64,000 bases of DNA, taken from Hydrogenovibrio crunogenus. Lineage in GTDB: Bacteria; Pseudomonadota; Gammaproteobacteria; Thiomicrospirales; Thiomicrospiraceae. The notes beneath the pieces were generated by a model. The model was not told the DNA's origin, did not search any database, and saw nothing but the letters and a program-made list of their open reading frames with translations. The DNA lies in contig NZ_CP032096.1 in assembly GCF_004786015.1 (NCBI RefSeq), positions 930,001 to 994,000 on the forward strand, read 5' to 3'. Shown piece after piece: positions 16,760-25,971 of the stretch. The translations under genes were made by a program, and so were the position numbers. Each line of letters opens with the position of its first letter. Position 1 is the first letter of the stretch.

Positions 16760-17146
16760 ATGAAATGGTACGAAGATGAGAATGAAGTTGAAAATTGGAA
16801 TATGGGGCGTGCGGTCTCATCTTCAAGAGAAACCAGCGATATTGCAAATTCTGCTGTAATTGATGTCAATGCGAATAAGTGGGTTCAAATTATTTTTCCT
16901 GAAGTACTTGAAAAAGAGTTATTGGAAGTAATCAAAATTTTAGGGATTGAAAGTTATACCCTTTTTGATGCCAAAACGAATACCAATAACGCCTCTTTAT
17001 CAGAAAACAGTCAAACCATGTTGATGGCTGAAGTTGAAAATGAAACGTTAAGTTTATTGTTAGATGAAATGAACTTGTATATTGAAAAAGGTCATCCTTT
17101 AACGGTACTAACGTCCGATGTAGAAGTGATGACGCAATCGAATTGA
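16760..17146 (+). CDS. PII-like (ferredoxin-fold) protein, possibly carboxysome-associated CPII
   Basis: I do not recognise this 128-residue protein with certainty. After a 40-residue hydrophilic N-terminus, it has a beta-alpha-beta unit (NKWVQIIFPEVLEKELLEVI then IESYTLFDA) and a second one (TMLMAEVENETLSLLLDEMN then PLTVLTSD), the pattern expected of PII-like signalling proteins. A bicarbonate- and nucleotide-binding PII-like protein (CPII) is known from some cso operons, so this gene could be a sensor of carbon status. GGAGACTTTGC precedes the ATG at 16760; a TTG at 16727 in frame has no such site. The gene is followed closely by rdgB. Confidence 0.5.
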   Translation: MKWYEDENEVENWNMGRAVSSSRETSDIANSAVIDVNANKWVQIIFPEVLEKELLEVIKILGIESYTLFDAKTNTNNASLSENSQTMLMAEVENETLSLLLDEMNLYIEKGHPLTVLTSDVEVMTQSN

Positions 17147-17154
17147 GATTAAAT

Positions 17155-17766
17155 ATGATGTCTCCGATTATTTTGGCAACCAACAACCCTCATAAAGTGG
17201 CTGAAATTGCCCCTATTATGAATAGAGCTGGATTATTGACTCAAAGCCAAGCGGACTTCTTTAATGAGGAAGTGGTTGAAGATGAGTTGAGCTTTGTAGA
17301 AAACGCTTTGAAAAAAGCACGTTTTGCCAGTGAAAAAACAGGATTGCCTGCATTGGCGGATGACTCTGGATTGGAAGTGAATGCCCTTGGAGGCAGGCCT
17401 GGTCTTTTTTCGGCCAGATATGCAGGCGGTGACCAGAAACCGTCTGAGGAAGAGAATTTAAAAAAGTTGTTAAATGATATGACCCAGCTCCCTTACCCTC
17501 AGCGTCAAGCCCGTTACTCGTGTGCAGTGGTGTATGTTGAACACGCGCAGGATCCGATGCCTTTGATTGGTATCGGCCATTGGTATGGTGAAATTTTAAT
17601 GAGACCAAGAACGGGAACTGGTATCGGTTATGATGATGTGTTTTGGATACCGAAGTTATTGAAATCGGTATCGGAAATTCCATTTGAATTAAAGAACCAG
17701 ATTAGTCATCGCGCTCAAGCCGTAAAATCGGTAGTTCAACAGTTAGCAGAAAGGGGTGGACGATGA
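17155..17766 (+). CDS. rdgB: RdgB/HAM1 non-canonical purine NTP pyrophosphatase
   Basis: A 203-residue protein of the HAM1/RdgB family, which hydrolyses dITP, ITP and XTP to monophosphates. Family motifs are present: the N-terminal [12 protein letters not shown], the central [14 protein letters not shown] and GLFSARYAG, then [13 protein letters not shown] and the SHRAQAV end. The ATG at 17155 is chosen because the protein normally starts just before LATNN; a TTG at 17143 overlaps the previous stop. Its stop overlaps the start of csoS1D (ATGA), so it is translated with a shell gene. HAM1 genes are also found by csoS1 in marine cyanobacteria, which suggests a conserved link whose reason is unclear. 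Confidence 0.92.
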   Translation: MMSPIILATNNPHKVAEIAPIMNRAGLLTQSQADFFNEEVVEDELSFVENALKKARFASEKTGLPALADDSGLEVNALGGRPGLFSARYAGGDQKPSEEENLKKLLNDMTQLPYPQRQARYSCAVVYVEHAQDPMPLIGIGHWYGEILMRPRTGTGIGYDDVFWIPKLLKSVSEIPFELKNQISHRAQAVKSVVQQLAERGGR

Positions 17767-18380
17767 TTGAGTTACGCACGTATGTGTTTTTGGATTCGCT
17801 TCAACCGCAGTTGGCCTCTTATATGGCGACTGCTTCGATGGGCTTTTTGCCTGTTCCGGGTGACTCTTCATTATGGATTGAGGTTGCACCTGGGATGGCC
17901 GTTCATCGTTTGTCCGACATTGCCTTAAAAGCATCAAATGTCCGACTTGGACAACAGATTGTCGAGCGTGCATATGGTTCTATGGTTATTCACCATAGAG
18001 ATCAGAGTGATGTTTTGGAAGCAGGTCAACGCATCTTAGACCATCTTCAAACGCGAGAATATGATCGTCAACAATGTGTGGTGATGTGGAATGAAATCAT
18101 TCGAGGCGTAACGGCTGACCATGCGACTCTGATTAACCGAGACAATCGAAAAGGGTCGATGATTTTGCCTGGCCAGAGCATGTTTATTATGGAAACGGAA
18201 CCGGCAGGTTATATTATTTACGCTGCAAATGAAGCAGAGAAAGCGGCTGATGTTACCCTGGTTGAAGCGCGTGCAGTTGGGGCTTATGGTCGTTTATTGA
18301 TGTGTGGAAAAGAGGCTGATATTACGGAAGCTGCCAGAGCGGCAAACGATGCATTACAAAGATTAACGTGTCGATCATAA
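17763..18380 (+). CDS. csoS1D: Tandem-BMC carboxysome shell protein CsoS1D
   Basis: A 205-residue protein with two BMC domains in tandem, resembling CsoS1D, which forms stacked trimers with a large, gated pore for bigger metabolites such as RuBP. The first domain spans roughly residues 1-100 ([33 protein letters not shown]) and the second roughly 101-205 ([45 protein letters not shown]). The start codon overlaps the rdgB stop codon. An A/T hairpin, AAAACAA-ATGA-TTGTTTT, follows at 18384-18401. Confidence 0.9.
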   Translation: MIELRTYVFLDSLQPQLASYMATASMGFLPVPGDSSLWIEVAPGMAVHRLSDIALKASNVRLGQQIVERAYGSMVIHHRDQSDVLEAGQRILDHLQTREYDRQQCVVMWNEIIRGVTADHATLINRDNRKGSMILPGQSMFIMETEPAGYIIYAANEAEKAADVTLVEARAVGAYGRLLMCGKEADITEAARAANDALQRLTCRS

Positions 18381-18454
18381 TATAAAACAAATGATTGTTT
18401 TAATTTGTAAAGTTGTATGTATAGAATACTTACAAGCAATATGAGATTTTTATC

Positions 18455-19411
18455 ATGAGCCAATATGCAGATAACAATAAGCCTAAAAACTTTTTAATAC
18501 GCCATGCTTCGTTGCGTCAAATTCAGGTGTTTGAATCTGTGGCTCGTAATTTAAGTTTCACCAAGGCCGCTGAAGAACTTCATTTGACCCAACCAACTGT
18601 TTCTTCTCAGGTAAAGAGCTTGGGTGAAGCGATAGGTGTGGCACTTTACGAACAAGTCGGGCGAAAAATTTATCTGACTCAAATTGGTGAAGAAGTCGCA
18701 TGTAGTTGCCGAGATGTCATTAATAATTTCTCAAATCTAGAGATGAAATTAGATGACTACAGTGGCATGAAGCGCGGGCGATTACGTATTGCGGTTATGA
18801 CCACAGCCAAGTATTTCATGCCGGTGGCACTGGGGCATTTCTGTAAAAAATACCCGGATATCGAGCTTGAATTAACCATTGCCAATCGTAATACCTTGCT
18901 CAAGCGCATCAGTCGAAATTTGGATGATATTTATATTTTGGGTCAGATCCCTCCCAGCGATTTGGACTTGGAAGTGATTCAGTTCGCGCCTAATCCATTA
19001 GTCATTATCGCGAATAGAGAGCATGAGCTCGCAGGGAAAAAAGTGACGCTTAAGCGTTTGTCTAAAGAACCTTTTATTTTACGCGAAGAGGGTTCCGGTA
19101 TTCGTATGGCGGTTGAAAAAGCTTTTTCTGATAAAGGTTTAAAGGTCAATGGACGCTTAACCCTCAAAAGCAATGAAGCCATTAAGCAGTGCGTGGTGGG
19201 TGATCTTGGTGTTGCCTGCGTTTCTAAGCATGCTCTTTATTTGGAAAGTCTTGCGAAAGATATGGGCCCGATAGTGGAATTGAATGTGGAAGGATTTCCG
19301 ATTGAAAAACACTGGAACATTGTTTATTTATCGGGCAAAGAACTGTCTGTCATCGCCAAAGAATTTTTAGATTTCTTAGTGGAATCTGGTAATAAATATA
19401 TTCACCTTTAG
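18455..19411 (+). CDS. cbbR: LysR-type transcriptional regulator, probable CbbR
   Basis: A 318-residue LysR-type regulator. The N-terminal winged helix-turn-helix is clear (SLRQIQVFESVARNLSFTKA, then LHLTQPTVSSQVKSLGEAIG) and a periplasmic-binding-protein-like effector domain spans about residues 105-310. Similarity and location between the carboxysome genes and dabBA point to CbbR, the regulator of Calvin-cycle and carbon-uptake genes. It is unusual in not being divergent from cbbL. A 75-base gap precedes it. The real targets need binding data; the dabB promoter and the cbbL leader are the obvious candidates. Confidence 0.88.
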   Translation: MSQYADNNKPKNFLIRHASLRQIQVFESVARNLSFTKAAEELHLTQPTVSSQVKSLGEAIGVALYEQVGRKIYLTQIGEEVACSCRDVINNFSNLEMKLDDYSGMKRGRLRIAVMTTAKYFMPVALGHFCKKYPDIELELTIANRNTLLKRISRNLDDIYILGQIPPSDLDLEVIQFAPNPLVIIANREHELAGKKVTLKRLSKEPFILREEGSGIRMAVEKAFSDKGLKVNGRLTLKSNEAIKQCVVGDLGVACVSKHALYLESLAKDMGPIVELNVEGFPIEKHWNIVYLSGKELSVIAKEFLDFLVESGNKYIHL

Positions 19412-19821
19412 TTTTTAAACTGCTTAAATTTTGATTTAAAGGGGATTAATCCTTCTTTAAGCGTCTCCCATTTGTTTCTTTTTTCTACCAACCTGCTGTC
19501 TATTTTAGTTGATATTATTCAACTATGATTTTTGCGTTAAATCGTCTCTGATTCATTGTGATTTTTTAACAGTAAAAATTAATTTTTTTTGTCTGATATT
19601 TCAGTATTTAAGTCAGGAAAGAACAGTCCTGCAACGCCCATTTTATAAGCTTTTAAAGCCAATTTCTGGCAACCATTCTCTTTAGTCTATAGGTCTTATT
19701 TGAATTCCCAATTTTTCATTAGCATAGCAATCTCCTAATATTTAAAACACATTGAAATGTTTGGATTATAGAAAACGAAATTGAGCATTTGACGTTAAAA
19801 GATTTTTTAAGGAGTCTGTTT
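19412..19821 (+). promoter_or_regulatory. cbbR-dabB intergenic control region
   Basis: This 410-base AT-rich gap has no convincing gene. It contains ATTAG (19718-19722) and CTAAT (19734-19738) separated by 11 bases, a spacing seen in LysR-type binding sites, and further down ACAT-TGAA-ATGT (19749-19760). CAGGA/TCCTG near 19614-19631 forms another short dyad. AAGGAG at 19809-19814 is the dabB ribosome binding site. The position suggests that dabBA is switched separately from the carboxysome genes. Confidence 0.45.
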
Positions 19822-21378
19822 ATGAATATGCAATGGGTAGGGGCTTCAATGATGCTGTTAATCCCAGTACTGTTTTTTATTGGTGCGCTCACTAATGAAA
19901 GACGAGCGAACTGGCGTTTGGCATCAGCTATCAGCTTGCTTGGATTATTTTTAAGCGTGTTTTTAGGAATTGCCGTTTATTTTGAATGGGTCAATCTGTC
20001 GATTTCTGGGCAGTGGGTTGGTGTATCCAAAATGAGTTTGGTCATGTTGGGGCTGGTGTGCTTTATTGCATTTGTGAACATTCGTTATTCCAGTGCTTAT
20101 ATGGCCGGGAATATTGATGAAGAAAAGCGTTATCTTCGTTGGTTGATGGTGACTTTAGGCAGTGTTGTAACTGTGATTATCAGTAATCATATGTTGCTGT
20201 TGATGGTTGCATGGATTGCAATAAGCTTGAGTTTACACCGTTTGCTGGTATTTTTCCCGAATCGCCAAAGAGCCGTTTTGGCATCGCATAAAAAATTTAT
20301 TTTTGCGCGTGTTGCTGAAGCATGCCTGCTGGGCGCCATCTTAATTTTGTATTACGAACATGGTACTTGGTTTATCAGTGACATTTACCAAAATGTCAGT
20401 TTATCGGCTTCATTAACGACGCCTGATCAATTTGCGGCAATGCTATTGGCTTTAGCTGCGTTAGTAAAATGCGCTCAACTGCCATTACATGGCTGGTTGA
20501 TTCAAGTGGTAGAAGCGCCCACGCCCGTTTCCGCGTTATTACATGCTGGAATTATTAATTTAGGCGGCTATTTACTGATTATCTTCGCACCTTTAATCGT
20601 GTTGTCAGACATGGCGCAATGGATTTTATTAGTTGTGGGAGGCATAACCACCGTTTTGGCCGCTTTAGTCATGATGACCCGTACATCAGTCAAGGTGCGT
20701 TTGGCCTGGTCAACTATGTCACAAATGGGACTGATGCTGGTTGAATGTGCCTTAGGGTTGTTTGAGTTGGCGTTGTTGCACCTAGTCGCACACTCTTGTT
20801 ACAAAGCATACGCCTTCCTGAATGCAGGGTCGGAAGTTGAGTCAAGTATGAAACGTCGACTGTCGAGACCGATTGCCCCATCCGTTAAAGAGTGGTGGTT
20901 TGCAGGTATTGTGTCTGTAGCCATGGTTGTGAGCTTGATTTGGGTGGCTGATTTGTCTGGCCCATACAGTCCTTGGTTATTGTTTGCTATTGCATTAACG
21001 CTTTTGATTGCCGAAAGACGCGGGCGTTTAACTTCGTCTTCTGCGATTGGAATGGTGGGACTAGGTGTCGTTTTGTTAGTGGTGTATAGCTTGCAAAAAA
21101 ATGGCGCCAGTTTCATTGTGCCTTCAATGGAAACCAGCGTGGGTTGGATTGGCGATTTATGGATTGGTTTCTTATTGATTATGTTTATGGTGGGGTATCT
21201 ATTGTTGCGATACCACAGTGAGCACATTTGGATGAGAAAAGTCAGACGTGCTTTTTATGCCGGATTTTATCTGGACGAATGGGTAACTCGTTTAAATTTG
21301 AGAATTTATCCGACAAAGTTACCGGTTCGTTTTAAACCTAAAAAGTTACAAGTTCCTAAAGAGGAGTTATTTCAATGA
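19822..21378 (+). CDS. dabB: DabB, membrane subunit of the DAB inorganic carbon pump
   Basis: A 518-residue membrane protein of the NuoL/MrpA antiporter-like family that forms the proton-translocating partner of DabA in the energy-coupled CO2-to-bicarbonate uptake system first shown in Halothiobacillus. The helix-7-like region KCAQLPLHGWLIQVVEAPTP, followed by SALLHAGIINLGGYLLI, keeps the coupling lysine. About 12-13 hydrophobic segments are visible and a basic C-terminal tail ends the protein. The ATG at 19822 follows AAGGAG at 7 bases; a TTG at 19789 has none. The stop overlaps the dabA start (ATGATG), so both are translated together. Confidence 0.95.
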   Translation: MNMQWVGASMMLLIPVLFFIGALTNERRANWRLASAISLLGLFLSVFLGIAVYFEWVNLSISGQWVGVSKMSLVMLGLVCFIAFVNIRYSSAYMAGNIDEEKRYLRWLMVTLGSVVTVIISNHMLLLMVAWIAISLSLHRLLVFFPNRQRAVLASHKKFIFARVAEACLLGAILILYYEHGTWFISDIYQNVSLSASLTTPDQFAAMLLALAALVKCAQLPLHGWLIQVVEAPTPVSALLHAGIINLGGYLLIIFAPLIVLSDMAQWILLVVGGITTVLAALVMMTRTSVKVRLAWSTMSQMGLMLVECALGLFELALLHLVAHSCYKAYAFLNAGSEVESSMKRRLSRPIAPSVKEWWFAGIVSVAMVVSLIWVADLSGPYSPWLLFAIALTLLIAERRGRLTSSSAIGMVGLGVVLLVVYSLQKNGASFIVPSMETSVGWIGDLWIGFLLIMFMVGYLLLRYHSEHIWMRKVRRAFYAGFYLDEWVTRLNLRIYPTKLPVRFKPKKLQVPKEELFQ

Positions 21379-23843
21379 TGTTGCACAACGCAAAAGCTTC
21401 TGATAACAATGAGTTAGACCAAGCGAAGCCGTTGATTCCCCAGCTGTCAGACAGGCAAAAAGAAGCTCTGAAGGATGCTTGTGGACGTATTGCGCCGACT
21501 TGGCCGCTAGATGAATTAATCGCGGTAAATCCTTGGTGGGAAATGCGAGATCAGCATATTTCTAAAATTTCCGCTAAACTCAGTGCATTGAGCCAAGCTC
21601 AATGTGTGATGCCGAAATCTTATTTCCAGGAAGTTTGGATGGAAACGTTGCAACCTCAGCATGTGCAGCAGGCCATCGATGAAATGGGAAAAGAGTATAC
21701 CGTAGACAACCTTGAACGGTATCTGCTAGAAGAAGACGAACATACACATTGGCATAACGTCAGTGATTTTGTCGACAGTGGACGAGACCGTAAATATAAA
21801 ATGGCTTGGCGGGATGAAATCACCCATCAAATCAGCCAATTCTGTGCAGATTTTTTCCGTTTGAAAGAGAGTCAGGGCACTTTTTCCAAGACCTACCAAG
21901 GACTTTATCATGAGTGGTTGGCGACAACCCGTCAAGATAAGGGAATTGAAATCCTTATGGGTGAAGATGGACTGACTGAGCACTTTATGGACTTACCGGA
22001 AAGTAGCGAAGGTCTGCTTGCCGAAGCATTAGTGGGTTTAAGAGTGCCAGATAGTCAAATTGCTGATTACGCACATGCGTTGTTATTAGATGCCAATGGC
22101 TGGGCTTCTTGGGTTGCGTATTTACGTTGGCAAGATCGTTTAAACAATGCTGACAATGATTTGATGATGGATTTCCTAGCGATTCGCGTCGCATGGGAAT
22201 GGGTGTTGTGGCAGCATCAAAAAGACAGTGATCGTTCTGTTTTCAATGAATTAAAAGTGATGTGGCATCACCAAATGAGTATTTTACCGGAGTTGATCGC
22301 CACCCATGAAGCGGCTCAGGCCAAGTCTTGGATTTGGCAAAGAGCAGCCGAAATCGCATATCAATCGGAATTGCAACAACAGCTTAAGCACGCCAGTAAA
22401 ACGGACTTGAAAGCGGAAACGCAATCGTCTTCTACTTTGCTCCAGGCGGCTTTTTGTATTGATGTTCGATCGGAAGTCATTCGACGCGCTTTAGAAGCAC
22501 AGGACTCTCGAGTAGAAACACTGGGCTTTGCTGGTTTTTTTGGCTTGCCAATTGAGTATCAGCCTGCTGGAACGGACGTGTCTCGTCCACAGTTGCCCGG
22601 GCTATTAAAGTCTGGCATTAAAGTAACGCCAGTAATGACGAGTGTGTCTAAAAGAACCACCAAGCAAGCATTAAACCGAAAAGCACGTTGGATCGAGTGG
22701 GGGAATGCGCCTCCAGCAACATTTAGTATGGTTGAGGCGACAGGGTTAATGTATGCGTTTAAATTATTGCGTAACAGTCTGTTTCCAGAAAATCATACGA
22801 ACCCGATCAATGCTTTACCGGCAACAGATGCATTTGAGTTGACGCAAGACGATTCTCCTTTAACGTTGGCGCAAAAAGTAGAGTTGGCTGCGGGTATTTT
22901 ACATGCGATGGGGCTGGATCATGATCTTGCTGAAACGGTGATGCTGGTAGGGCATGGTAGTACCAGTTGTAATAACCCGCATGCCGCCGGATTAGATTGT
23001 GGCGCATGTGGTGGTCAAACCGGGGAAATCAATGTACGGGTATTGGCGTTCTTGCTCAATGATGAAGAGGTGCGACAAGGCTTGCTTGAAAAAGACATTA
23101 AAATCCCGGAGCAAACCCGTTTTGTGGCAGCAATGCATAATACGACCACCGACGAATTCACTTGTTTTGGTTTGAACCATGTGGATGAAACCATTCAAAA
23201 ATGGTTGGCTAGAGCTACTGAACTTGCCCGTCAAGAGCGTTCGACACGATTGGGGTTGAACCATCTTGAAGGGCAAAACTTGCACCAGACAATTCAACGA
23301 CGCGCCAAAGATTGGTCTCAGGTGAGACCCGAGTGGGGCTTGTCGAATAATGCAGCTTTCGTTGTCGCACCGCGTGCCAGAACAAGAGGGTTAGATTTTC
23401 AAGGGCGCGCTTTCTTGCATGACTACGATTGGCAGGAAGATGCCGATAACAGTTTGTTAACCTTGATTATGACGGCTCCTATGGTGGTAACCAATTGGAT
23501 TAATCTACAATATTATGCATCTGTTTGTGATAATCACGTTTATGGAAGCGGAAATAAAGTACTCCATAATGTAGTGGATGGCTGCATTGGTGTGTTTGAA
23601 GGAAACGGAGGGGATTTACGAATCGGTCTACCGATGCAGTCTTTGCATAATGGTGAAAAATGGATGCACGAACCTTTACGTTTGAGTGTGTACATTGATG
23701 CGCCACACGAGGCTATTGCACAAGTGGTCGCTGAGAACGAAGTGGTTCGCCATTTAATTGATAATGAATGGTTGTACTGCTTTAGTTGGGGGCGAGATGG
23801 CCAAATTCACCGTTACTTTAATAATCAGTGGCTGGCATCTTAA
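21375..23843 (+). CDS. dabA: DabA, zinc-containing subunit of the DAB inorganic carbon pump (DUF2309)
   Basis: An 822-residue soluble protein of the DUF2309 family. DabA has a beta-carbonic-anhydrase-like zinc site and hydrates CO2 in one direction while DabB couples the reaction to the proton gradient. Putative ligands are Cys361 and Asp363 in AFCIDVRSEV, His527 in LVGHGSTSCNN and Cys542 in GLDCGACGG; the spacing matches the known Halothiobacillus residues (351, 353, 524, 539). The following GAFVVAPRARTRGLD-type region (here AAFVVAPRARTRGLDF) is typical. A perfect hairpin terminator follows at 23941. Confidence 0.96.
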   Translation: MMLHNAKASDNNELDQAKPLIPQLSDRQKEALKDACGRIAPTWPLDELIAVNPWWEMRDQHISKISAKLSALSQAQCVMPKSYFQEVWMETLQPQHVQQAIDEMGKEYTVDNLERYLLEEDEHTHWHNVSDFVDSGRDRKYKMAWRDEITHQISQFCADFFRLKESQGTFSKTYQGLYHEWLATTRQDKGIEILMGEDGLTEHFMDLPESSEGLLAEALVGLRVPDSQIADYAHALLLDANGWASWVAYLRWQDRLNNADNDLMMDFLAIRVAWEWVLWQHQKDSDRSVFNELKVMWHHQMSILPELIATHEAAQAKSWIWQRAAEIAYQSELQQQLKHASKTDLKAETQSSSTLLQAAFCIDVRSEVIRRALEAQDSRVETLGFAGFFGLPIEYQPAGTDVSRPQLPGLLKSGIKVTPVMTSVSKRTTKQALNRKARWIEWGNAPPATFSMVEATGLMYAFKLLRNSLFPENHTNPINALPATDAFELTQDDSPLTLAQKVELAAGILHAMGLDHDLAETVMLVGHGSTSCNNPHAAGLDCGACGGQTGEINVRVLAFLLNDEEVRQGLLEKDIKIPEQTRFVAAMHNTTTDEFTCFGLNHVDETIQKWLARATELARQERSTRLGLNHLEGQNLHQTIQRRAKDWSQVRPEWGLSNNAAFVVAPRARTRGLDFQGRAFLHDYDWQEDADNSLLTLIMTAPMVVTNWINLQYYASVCDNHVYGSGNKVLHNVVDGCIGVFEGNGGDLRIGLPMQSLHNGEKWMHEPLRLSVYIDAPHEAIAQVVAENEVVRHLIDNEWLYCFSWGRDGQIHRYFNNQWLAS

Positions 23844-23940
23844 GTTCTGTCTGAACGCAATTTGACTGGTAATGAGAGATGAAGTCTGTTTTTCATTATC
23901 GTCAGATATGTTTTGGATGGGTCAGCCATTCTCTTTCTTG

Positions 23941-23970
23941 AAACCAGATACTTAGGTATCTGGTTTTGAT
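23941..23970 (+). terminator. Terminator hairpin after dabA
   Basis: AAACCAGATAC (23941-23951) pairs perfectly with GTATCTGGTTT (23956-23966) around TTAG. The T-run is short. It lies between convergent genes and could work on both strands. Confidence 0.75.
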
Positions 23971-23992
23971 GTTTTAAGCACTTTCAATTTGA

Positions 23993-24002
23993 CCAGGCCT
24001 GG
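23993..24002. repeat. CCAGGCCTGG palindrome between dabA and the HDAC-like gene
   Basis: An exact copy of the recurrent palindrome, flanked by GA and CTATTTTAT. It lies 6 bases from the 3' end of the minus-strand HDAC-like gene and may help end its transcript. Confidence 0.85.
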
Positions 24003-24007
24003 CTATT

Positions 24008-24928
24008 TTATAAGGCTCGTAAGGCTTTGACATGGGCCGTGGCTGAATCCGACAGGGCTTTTAACTCATAGCCACCTTCCAAAATTGAAATGACTTTCCC
24101 ATCACAGACTTCATTGGCAAGTGTCATGAGTTGTTGTGTCCAATGGTAGAAATCTTGTTCTGTCAGGTTCAAGTTTGCAAGAGGATCCGCCTTGTGAGCG
24201 TCAAATCCAGCCGAAATTAAAATCAACTGCGGTTTGAAGTGCCGAATGAATTCAAACCCTTTTTGTTGCCATGCGTCCATAAAGGCTTGACCATCACTTT
24301 GAGCGGGTAACGGGAGTTTGCTCATATTATTGAGATCTGAAATCGGATCGGTAAAGGGAAAGATACCGTCTTCAAAACTGGAGACATATCCCACACGTGC
24401 TTCGTGTCGAACATAGTCTTCTGTGCCATTGCCATGATGGACGTCAAAGTCGACAATGACGATGCGTTCTAAGGCATATTTTTCCAAAGCATAAGCGGCA
24501 CCGATGGCAATGTGGTTGATAAGACAAAACCCCATAGGGCGATTTCTTTCTGCGTGATGCCCTGGAGGACGAACATTACAGAAAGCTTGACCCGCTTCCT
24601 GGTTCATGATGGCATCAATTGCGGTTAACATCGCGCCGCTTGCCGTCAATGCAGACTCTAAGCTGCCGGGGTTGAGAGAGGTATCCTCATCGATTTTGAC
24701 AAAGCCGTTTTCGGGAAGGTGTTTTTTTAAGGTTTCCCAAAAAGACGAGGAATGAACGCGAAACACATCTTCTTCGGTGGCGGGCATAATGTCTTTGTGA
24801 AGCGTGTTGGATAACAGTAGGGCTTCGGTTAAAGCCTGTTCTATACGAATGATACGTTGTGCATTTTCTGGATGCCCCCAGCCATTGCTGTGGTGTTGGC
24901 AGAGAGAAGAACTTAAATATAAAAACAT
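24008..24928 (-). CDS. Histone-deacetylase family (class II-like) deacylase
   Basis: A 306-residue member of the arginase/deacetylase superfamily, likely a zinc-dependent deacylase of acetyl-lysine, acetylated polyamine or similar substrates; the substrate cannot be read from sequence. The zinc site is visible in VDFDVHHGNGTED (Asp and His) and ISAGFDAHKADPLA (Asp). The catalytic His pair is in NVRPPGHHAERNRPMGFC. LEGGYEL near the end matches the usual Gly-Gly-Tyr. It begins 175 bases before the divergent MYG1-like gene and is convergent with dabA. Confidence 0.9.
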   Translation of the reverse strand: MFLYLSSSLCQHHSNGWGHPENAQRIIRIEQALTEALLLSNTLHKDIMPATEEDVFRVHSSSFWETLKKHLPENGFVKIDEDTSLNPGSLESALTASGAMLTAIDAIMNQEAGQAFCNVRPPGHHAERNRPMGFCLINHIAIGAAYALEKYALERIVIVDFDVHHGNGTEDYVRHEARVGYVSSFEDGIFPFTDPISDLNNMSKLPLPAQSDGQAFMDAWQQKGFEFIRHFKPQLILISAGFDAHKADPLANLNLTEQDFYHWTQQLMTLANEVCDGKVISILEGGYELKALSDSATAHVKALRAL

Positions 24929-25103
24929 CGGCCAGTGCTCTCGTTGAAGAATGTATTGAGTGGAGATGTTTCTTATCTTAACAATAATGAAAACAATCTG
25001 CTTCTGTTCGGCGCTTTAGTGCCCATCTCGCCGTAAAATGCGCTAACATAATGCACATTGATTTTTTCTAGAAACTCGTTATTAACTCCAATAAGGAACC
25101 TTT

Positions 25104-25946
25104 ATGCTCGTTACCCATTCCGGCCGTTTTCATGCCGATGAAGTGTTTGCCATTGCCATGATCCAGATGATTGAAGAAGTCGACATTGTACGATCTCGTG
25201 ATCAGGAAGTGATTGACCAAGCCGAGATGGTGTTGGATGTGGGCGGTGAGTATGTTCCGGAAAGATTGCGTTTTGATCATCATCAAAACAGCTTTACGCG
25301 CGCTCGTGAAGATGGGACACCTTATGCCACTGCAGGGTTGGTATGGGAGCATTTCGGTGCGCAAATTCTTGCTGCGAAAGGGTTGGAAGGGGAATATGAA
25401 ATTCAGTTTGCATTAGAGTGGGTGGATAAAAAAATCATCCGTGATATCGATGCTGTCGACAATGGCATGTTTACGGAAGACCCACGTCCCTCTGTGTCGA
25501 TGTTGATTGGTATGATGAATGCGTCATCGACAGATGATGTGGAACAGCAGGAAACGGCTTTTAAAGACGCAATTGCATTCACCAGTGGTATTTTGAATAA
25601 CTTTATTCAGGCGGCGATTAAAGAAGCGGAAGTGATTGTGGAATTGGAAGCCTGTGCCAAAAATGTGGATGAAGGCATTTTGGTGTTGGCGGAAAACTTA
25701 CCGTTTAAAGATTTTATTCGTTCTCATCCGGAGATTACCCGGGTGGTTTACCCGAAAGGCAGTGAAGGATATGGCGTGTTTTGCAATGGCAAAGACAACC
25801 ATTTGCCGGAACGTTTTCGCGGTTTGAGAGAAGAAGAGTTGAAAGCGGTAACCGGGTTGGAGGATGCCGTATTCTGTCATAAATCGGGGTTTATGTCGGT
25901 ATGCAGAAGCTTTGAAAGTGCTTTGGCCATGGCGAAAAGTCATTGA
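25104..25946 (+). CDS. MYG1 family protein (DHH-type phosphoesterase/exonuclease)
   Basis: A 280-residue protein similar to the MYG1 (UPF0160) family, whose eukaryotic members are 3'-5' RNA exonucleases with a DHH-like metal site. The metal-binding motifs THSGRFHADEVFAIAM near the start and RFDHHQNSF near residue 55 are present, and so is the C-terminal FCHKSGFMSVCRS region. Length fits bacterial members, which are usually 280-300 residues. AATAAGGAACC precedes the ATG. A small Fe-S gene follows after 25 bases and may be co-transcribed. Confidence 0.88.
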   Translation: MLVTHSGRFHADEVFAIAMIQMIEEVDIVRSRDQEVIDQAEMVLDVGGEYVPERLRFDHHQNSFTRAREDGTPYATAGLVWEHFGAQILAAKGLEGEYEIQFALEWVDKKIIRDIDAVDNGMFTEDPRPSVSMLIGMMNASSTDDVEQQETAFKDAIAFTSGILNNFIQAAIKEAEVIVELEACAKNVDEGILVLAENLPFKDFIRSHPEITRVVYPKGSEGYGVFCNGKDNHLPERFRGLREEELKAVTGLEDAVFCHKSGFMSVCRSFESALAMAKSH

Positions 25947-25971
25947 TGTTCAAGAAAAATCTTAAAAAAAT

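Noticed and set aside
19822-21378. dabB as a second nuoL or an Mrp antiporter subunit
   Set aside because: Its length, the coupled downstream DUF2309 gene and the neighbouring cbbR point to the DAB pump.
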